A stretch of DNA of 64,000 nt from Epinephelus fuscoguttatus (taxonomy: Eukaryota > Chordata > Actinopteri > Perciformes > Serranidae): NCBI RefSeq assembly GCF_011397635.1, contig NC_064755.1, positions 36,624,059-36,688,058 of the forward strand, written 5' to 3'. This document shows, in pieces, positions 58,201-64,000 of the stretch. Both the position numbers and the translations under genes were made by a program. How positions within the stretch are numbered: the first letter of the stretch is position 1; each line of letters begins with the position of its first letter. Below the pieces are notes generated by a model. That model was not told the DNA's origin. It was given only the letters and a program-made list of their open reading frames with translations, and did no database searches.

Positions 58201-58875
58201 CAGAGGGGTTACCATTGTTTTGCAGGTCACAAGTAAGTCTCAAGTCTTTGCTCTCAAGTTCCAAGTCCAGACAGACAAGTCCTGAGTTAAGTCCCAAATC
58301 AAGACTGACAAGTCCAAAGTCAGGTCCCACGTCCTAAACAAGTAAAACTGCGTTCTTCACCAAATGTAATGCCATTTTAATGTCAGAGTAATAGTATATT
58401 AAATTTACAAAAATTATAAACTCTTTATAAAATTTGTATTCAATCATTAAAATTCATTTTTTAAGAAGTTGTTGCATCTCTGTATCTGTAATTTTTAACC
58501 TGCACATTTTGAATAATCCAATTCCTCTGTTGCTGACCACCAGGAAGTTTGTGTACGCAAACAAAATTACCTTTGGTATCATTTTTTCCAACATTAGTAC
58601 CTCATGGTTGTCTCTTGCAACTTGATTGGATGCTGTAGGATTATGGGAGTTAAGCGTCGATTTGCTCAGAATGAATAAGGTTAGTTGATTCATTAGTTTG
58701 TGGCACACTTTTAAATGACATACTTTTTAATCAAGTATTTTCAAGTCAGAAGGCTCAAGTCCAAGTAAAGTCACAAGTCATTGGTGTTAACATCAAAGTC
58801 ATGTTGCAAGTCCTATTTAATTTTGTAAAGTTGATTCTAAAGTAATAAAATCTGTGACTCAAGTCCACACCTCTG
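58201..58875. mobile_element. hAT-like element with AAGTCC-type subterminal repeats
   Basis: Starts CAGAGGGGTTACC and ends GTCCACACCTCTG, inverted termini (CAGAGG). Flanks ATCTTCTG (58193-58200) and ATCTCCTG (58876-58883) match at 7 of 8 positions, consistent with an hAT 8-bp target duplication. Both ends are packed with many CAAGTC/AAGTCC repeats, probably transposase-binding subterminal motifs. It is 675 bp, with no transposase. Confidence 0.75.
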
Positions 58876-58899
58876 ATCTCCTGAGTCAAAAATGCCCCT

Positions 58900-60875
58900 T
58901 CATAACTTCATAACCAGCACACAGAGCAGTATTTTGAATCTACAAGAAAGGGTGCACACCAAAAAACTCCACACAGACGCGTTACATTTACATTCATTTA
59001 TAAAAGAGAAATACAACCATACTATAAGCACACATTGTTCTGCATTGTTGAAAATGTTGAAAATGAAGATGAAACAACTCATGCAAATGGACCAAAAAGA
59101 AACATTGGAAGACAAATGCACCAATTAATCACAAAACCTTAAAGTCTGAATATGTGCGGTACTGTGAAATGTTGTTTTCCTGTTAAAACAGAGAAGATAT
59201 CAGCATAGAGATGTGCATTAACTGGAAAATGATATGGGTATGGCAACAACACACTGCATTACATCAACACTGGAAATGTCTCTTGTTATCCATTAATATG
59301 TCAAAGGAGAACTGGACAGTTTGTACGTACTGTTTGGCCTCAGAAGCTTCATATCTTTTTAGTTGAAAGGTATGAATTTCATTTTCTCCAGGGGCATGAA
59401 AGTCTGCTTGCAACATACAGTAAATGTGAACAAAGAAGGCACCTTAGACTTATTGGTATTATCTTATGGGCCCGTCATATTGGTTGTAAAACTGTCATCA
59501 TAGGAAAATAATTACATCTTGTGACACCCTTTGGGATCAATGATAAAGTGCCACTGACAATAACACATCAACGTAAACTCATTCCTTCATTCACACAATC
59601 AAACCCAACCACACCCACACAATGAGCCCATTCAGGGACAGGCAGAACACACACTAACATTTCATCTGGTAGTGTCTTTAGCTAAAACCTCCCCCCGTCG
59701 AATACAGCATCTTCAGATCTGCTCTGGTTTGCTATTGCTAAAATCTACAGTTTCTCACCTGTTTCAGAGGTTCTGTATGACAAAACAGTAAATTAGTGCA
59801 AATCTCTTGTGTCAAGGTGAATTTTCTGTGAGAAGCTCAGATCTGGATCTTTTCTGGAGGCAGAGTACTTAGTTTCACAAAGTTACAAAATTGTGTCAAA
59901 GGATACTGGTGCTTTAAAGTCCATTTGATATGGGTCACTGACTTGCTGTGTTGTACTATTTCTCTGCTAGAGAGCACAAAATGTACTGGAGATAATTCAG
60001 TCTTAATATTTGTGAGGACAACGAGAGGAGGAAAAAAAGTCTAATACCTACTTTGAAACACTCGTACCTTGTTACACAATGAGTAAACACAGTTACAGTT
60101 TCACATTAGTAAACCTAGTAATACTCCTACCGTATGGTTCTGAAAATGTTTAAAATGCTACAAATACCACTTTCTTGTAAAAGATACACAAATCATTCAG
60201 ATGATGCCAAGTTAAAATGGCACTGCCACACTTTACACTGGACAACACCAATGTTTTGACTGTTGAGAATATATATTTCAAAACGATGAACTTCTTTTTT
60301 TTTTTTTGTCTTGGAAAACTAAATGCACATCAAGGATTTTCAGAAAGTCTAGCTGCATGACTGTGACAGAAGCAAGCGTACCAGTCCAGTCACTCCATCT
60401 CAGTCTCTCCAGTGCAATCAAACTCCTGTCAGACTGCTCAGGTTGTTTGTCTTTTATACTAAGCAGCCTGCCACACTAGCTTATTCATATAGAGACAGAG
60501 TACAGACAAGCTGTTTTTGTTATTGAAAGCTGATTGGAAGATGATATGGAAATCAAGGAGCGGGGAGTTAAGATATCGTCAGGGCATTCACTTTCCAACT
60601 CTTAAAAAACCTAGATATTTATCAAAATATATCCATCTTAGTGTGTGTGTTTATGTGGATATGTGTGTGTGTCTGTGTGTGTACTCTCAGAGGAGTGTGG
60701 ATATGAGAAAATAATCTGTAAACTTCTGTCTTTCACACTGTGCAAACTGCATTGTTTTCAGGAGAGGGAGGAGACGTGGGAGAAGAATGCAGCAGGTTAA
60801 ATTTGGCAGCGCAGCAGTTGAAGGGGAGGTGACAGTGGAGGAAAGGAGAGGAGGAGGAGGAGGAGGAGAGCTAAC
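58900..60875 (-). other. samtor 3' UTR / intergenic
   Basis: Downstream of the samtor stop. It holds a GAG/CTC trinucleotide run at 60846-60870 directly after the stop, degenerate GT repeats at 60640-60690, and T-runs at about 60295-60309. No clear minus-strand AATAAA was found, so the end of the 3' UTR cannot be placed. No other gene is recognised. Confidence 0.4.
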
Positions 60876-61888
60876 CTAGCTCTGAAGCAGGATGGGGTCT
60901 TCTAGCTCGTGGAAACCAGGCACCGAGCTGCCCTGGCTCTCCCCAGAATCTGAATCATAGGGCGTGTCAGGCAGCTCCGAGAAGCCCCATGCCATCTGGT
61001 CATCCTCAAACTCGGAGCGCACCTGCACGGGCACGTCGGCACACTCTTCCTCCTCGTTGGAGTGGAAGTCCTGAGGGATGTAGAGCATCTCTGGGTAGTT
61101 GCGTGACACCAGGTCGCTGGTGGTGGCCAGACACACCTTGCGGAAGGCGATGAGATGCATGTGGGAATACTTGACGTATTTGTAGCGCTTGAAGCCCAGT
61201 GACTCCACCGCAACGCGCCAGCTGCGCATCATAAGGGCGTGGCGGTTTTGGTGGGAGGAGTCGGGCGTGATGATGAGCAGCAGGCCGTGAAGCTCCAGCA
61301 GCTCGTGGGCCTTCTTACAGCAGATCCAGCGCTGGTATGGTGAGGGGAAGTAGGACAGGAGCAGGGAGAAGACCACCACGTGGAAAAGCTGGGCAGGCAG
61401 CGAGTCGATGGGGTTGTGGAGCTGGCGGAGGAACGCCTCAACCGCATCGCTCGCCAGCTGGAGAGGCTGCTGGAGCTGAAGGTTGAGGAAGTCACACTTG
61501 TAGACGCTCTGAAGGAGAGAAAACAGGCAGAAAATTCAGCACTTTTAAACGTCCTATACTTGAAGCTGCAAAATGCGAGACGCTTTTTGTTCTGCTTTCT
61601 GCAGAATTTGTTCACACGCCGTCAAACCACAACACGGATAACCTCTGCATGAGTCATTTCTGGTGCTGCTTTTGCTCTGTAATGCCAACACTGAATCACC
61701 AGACAGGAAAACCTCATGCATTTTATTTGTGTCAACATTTTGTCAACAAAATGAGCAGAATAAACAAGCTTACCTCAACTGCAGGCACTATGTCAATACC
61801 AACTGTGAGGAACTCGTCAAACTTCAAGAAAGGGTTGAAGCAGCTTCCCACGTCAAGAAGGCGCATTTTCCCCAGCTGAGAGATTGAA
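60876..61888 (-). CDS. samtor: SAMTOR (BMT2), S-adenosylmethionine sensor of mTORC1; 3' part
   Basis: In vertebrates SAMTOR binds S-adenosylmethionine and links methionine status to mTORC1 through GATOR1/KICSTOR. It is a class I methyltransferase fold related to yeast Bmt2. Two exons lie here: 61888-61774 (115 bp) and 61508-60876 (633 bp, TAG stop at 60878-60876), in phase through GT-AG. The first carries the SAM-binding motif [11 protein letters not shown]. The second carries [70 protein letters not shown] and the acidic tail with PYDSDSGES and ELEDPILL. These give 248 C-terminal residues; the mammalian protein is about 405 aa, so about 155 N-terminal residues and the start are beyond the right edge. 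Adjacency to tmem168 matches human 7q31. Confidence 0.93.
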
Positions 61889-62209
61889 CTGTAACACAAA
61901 TGTGGAACAAGCGTCAATGTCAAAACCATCATGTGACTTTTGCATCCAACAGTGCCTCTTTGTCTTCTAACAACCACATCGTTAAATTTAAATCAGCAGA
62001 GGATTTTTTTCCCCCACAACAAACAAACACATCACATGCGACAGCCCATCAAATCTTCAATTAAACTTTCTGACTGTTACAAAATGTTATTATGCAGTAC
62101 GTACGTATTATGAAGGTGTGTTAAAAATATATTGATGCTTTTGATGAGGAGCACATATAATTTGCAAACAGAATTCTTACACAATTCTTATTTCATACTT
62201 CTGCTAAAT

Positions 62210-63668
62210 TATCTTGAAACTCGGAAAAGCAGATGCAGGTTTTAAACTGTGGGCAGATAGAGGTGTAAAACAAAAAAAAGACATTTATGGTAATAATGTG
62301 AATATCTTAACATTCGATGAGCTGATCAGGAAATACAATATCCCTCGCAAACACTTTTTCAAATACCTTCAGTTAAGAAGTTTTATTAGAGCAAATCAAA
62401 ATCAATCGTCCTGTCCGCCCCTGACCCGACTGGAGAAAACTCTTATAAAAAATCCTTTCGGGAAGGGCATCATCTCTGAATTTTATGATTTACTGAAAGC
62501 CTCCTCAACTGAGTCTTAATTAACACTGGAACAGTGGCGCAGCGCATGTAAAGCATCCCAGACAGGGACGGGTAATACTCGCTTAAAACTCCTACAATAT
62601 AACTGGCTGATGAGGGTGTACATCACTCCAGAAAAATTGAACAAATTTAATGTGAATATTCCGGACACTTGCAATAGGTGTGGTGTAAATAAGGGCACTA
62701 TTTTTCACTGCCTATGGCAGTGCCCAAGAGTGGGGGAGTTTTGAGAAGAGGTTAGATTAAATGTGCAGGACATCCTCTCAATCAGATTAGAGCTAGAGCC
62801 CAAAATCTTTCTACTTGGCCTCTCTACCCAGATGTACATAATGTAAAACGTAAAAAATCTTTTTAAACATATGTTTTTTACAAGCAAAGAGGACAACAGC
62901 TCTAACATGGAAAAGTATGAGTAAGCCAGGTATTGCAATCTGGTTTAGGGAATTATCTTCTTGCTTACCTCTGGAAAAAAAATTCTTACATTCTTAAGGA
63001 CAGGAGACATTTCAAAAAGTGTGGGGTTGATTTATCCAATATACTAAAATCAATGATCTATCTCAGGGTGCCGGTAGCGTAGTTGATAGTGCCCGCGCCC
63101 CATGTACAAAGGCATTGCCTCGCTGCAGTGGCCGCAGGTTCGAATCTGGCTCGCGGCCCTTTGCTGCATGTCAGTCCCCACTCTCTCTCTGTCTCCCCAT
63201 TTCACCCTCTGTCCTGTCAATGAAGGCAAAAAGCCAATAAAAATAATCTTTAAAAAAAAAACAAAAAAAACAATGATCTATCTCATCTGTTGAATGAACC
63301 TGGAGTAGAATAAGTGCACCCTCTGCATAACTCTGTTCACTCATCCTTTAATCACTGGATTGTACGGCAATGATATTTGTATGGACTCATGATCCTATAT
63401 CTTTACAGAAGCATTCTATTAACTGCCATGTTTTGTTTGTTTTTCTGTTTTTGTTTTTTTTTCTGTCCCATTTTGTTTGCACTGTTATAGTGACCATATG
63501 TGTGTAAAGGGGGAAAACGTAATGTAGGGTTTTAATATTTTGTTTCATTGAATGTCCCCGTCCTACAAGGACCTGTATGTTAACACACTGTCTCATTTGT
63601 GTCACTTTGTTGGCTTTTTGTTTTGTTTTGTTTTCTAAATTTGGAAAATTCAATAAAGATATTGTTGA
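62210..63668 (+). mobile_element. 5'-truncated L1/Tx1-like LINE (decayed ORF2 end)
   Basis: On the plus strand, opposite to samtor and inside its intron. The frame from about 62214 encodes an ORF2 C-terminal region: LTFDELIRKYNIPRKHFFKYLQLRS, then LTRLEKTLIKNPFG. The same frame continues after a TAA (62517-62519) to a CCHC knuckle, C-x2-C-x8-H-C-x3-C (codons 62670-62723), then hits TGA at about 62741. In-frame stops show it is dead. The 3' end has AATAAA near 63651 followed by a (TA)n run. It lacks the reverse transcriptase catalytic region, which would lie upstream. It is interrupted by a SINE at 63066-63271. Confidence 0.75.
63066..63271 (+). mobile_element. tRNA-derived SINE nested in LINE, 15-bp TSD
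   Basis: GGGTGCCGGTAGCGTAG head, A-box-like TAGCGTAGTTGATAG, B box GGTTCGAATCTGG, CTGCATGTCAGTCCCC body, and an A-rich 3' tail after AATAAAAATAATC. Exact copies of CAATGATCTATCTCA flank it (63051-63065 and 63272-63286), a target-site duplication made by LINE machinery. It interrupts the LINE above and is therefore younger than it. Confidence 0.9.
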
Positions 63669-63694
63669 AATATATATATATATATATATATATA
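63669..63694. repeat. (TA)n microsatellite
   Basis: Run of about 13 TA units directly after the LINE 3' end, probably seeded by its tail. Confidence 0.85.
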
Positions 63695-63699
63695 TCTTT

Positions 63700-64000
63700 A
63701 AACTCAAATTTAAATCAATCATCAATATTTTTTGTCTGCACTTTTGCTATTTTGAATGTTGATTTTTTTATTGTAAATAATTTAGTAATTAATTTGACAT
63801 TTTATATCTTTTTTTCATTTATTCATTCATGTTATTTTTCAAATAAGAACAGAAAATTAGTTGATAATAGTTCAATCATTTAATTTCCCAAGTGTCTATG
63901 CAGCTTTGTTTATTTACTGTGTCCATAGAAGGAGGATAAACGCAGCCATAATGTTTCCTTGCACATGAAAGATTTACTTTTTGATATCCACATCTCTGCA
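63700..64000. other. samtor intron sequence, nothing recognised
   Basis: Very AT-rich sequence up to the window edge. No further samtor exon, RNA or repeat is identifiable. Confidence 0.4.

Noticed and set aside
63080-63160. tRNA gene suggested by A and B boxes (also at 23765-23825 and 43855-43905)
   Set aside because: The arms do not fold into a full cloverleaf, and the sequence continues into a SINE body with an A-rich tail and target duplication.

Overview
This window looks like nuclear DNA of a ray-finned (teleost) fish, probably a percomorph. The evidence is intron-split vertebrate genes with GT-AG junctions, plus teleost-type interspersed repeats: tRNA-derived SINEs, short hAT-like and Kolobok-like DNA transposons, and L1/Tx1- and Rex-like LINE pieces. 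I see no prokaryotic operons, CRISPR array or viral genome. The species cannot be named from sequence alone.

Four protein-coding genes can be rebuilt exon by exon. (1) cdkn1c (p57/Kip2-type CDK inhibitor) is on the minus strand with coding exons 4276-5081; it has a CCAAT/TATA promoter near 5286-5345 and a 3' UTR reaching about 3065. (2) ptdss2 (phosphatidylserine synthase 2) is on the plus strand in 12 coding exons from 16075 to 45003. The exons sum to exactly 1500 bp (499 aa), and a long 3' UTR may run to about 48.9 kb. (3) tmem168 is on the minus strand in 4 coding exons, 56713 down to 50029 (2103 bp, 700 aa), converging tail to tail with ptdss2. (4) samtor/bmt2 is on the minus strand. Only its last two coding exons (61888-61774 and 61508-60876) are inside; its 5' part lies beyond the right edge.

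Layout: 1-3060 is downstream of cdkn1c, with no gene recognised, one GC-rich patch and possible conserved noncoding DNA. 5350-14740 is the gap between cdkn1c and ptdss2 and holds three transposons with visible target-site duplications. 14740-16074 is the ptdss2 promoter/5' UTR. The ptdss2 introns carry a BED-finger hAT fragment, a 1-kb Kolobok-like element with a THAP-domain ORF, MITEs and SINEs. The third tmem168 intron carries a large AT-rich tandem array (about 50.6-52.8 kb, resuming at 53.6-54.1 kb) split by a retroelement. 57.2-60.8 kb is intergenic or samtor 3' UTR with one hAT-like element. At 62.2-63.7 kb a decayed L1-like LINE hosts a nested SINE.

The four genes do not form a pathway: cell-cycle arrest, phosphatidylserine synthesis at the ER, a membrane protein of unclear function, and SAM sensing for mTORC1. 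The tmem168-samtor pair is also adjacent in mammals, and cdkn1c and ptdss2 are both on human 11p15, so the window joins two conserved linkage groups. I found no convincing new biological system. The most interesting items are the THAP/TTAA element with ~300-bp terminal repeats, the palindrome-bearing higher-order array inside tmem168, and a set of DNA transposons with readable target-site duplications.
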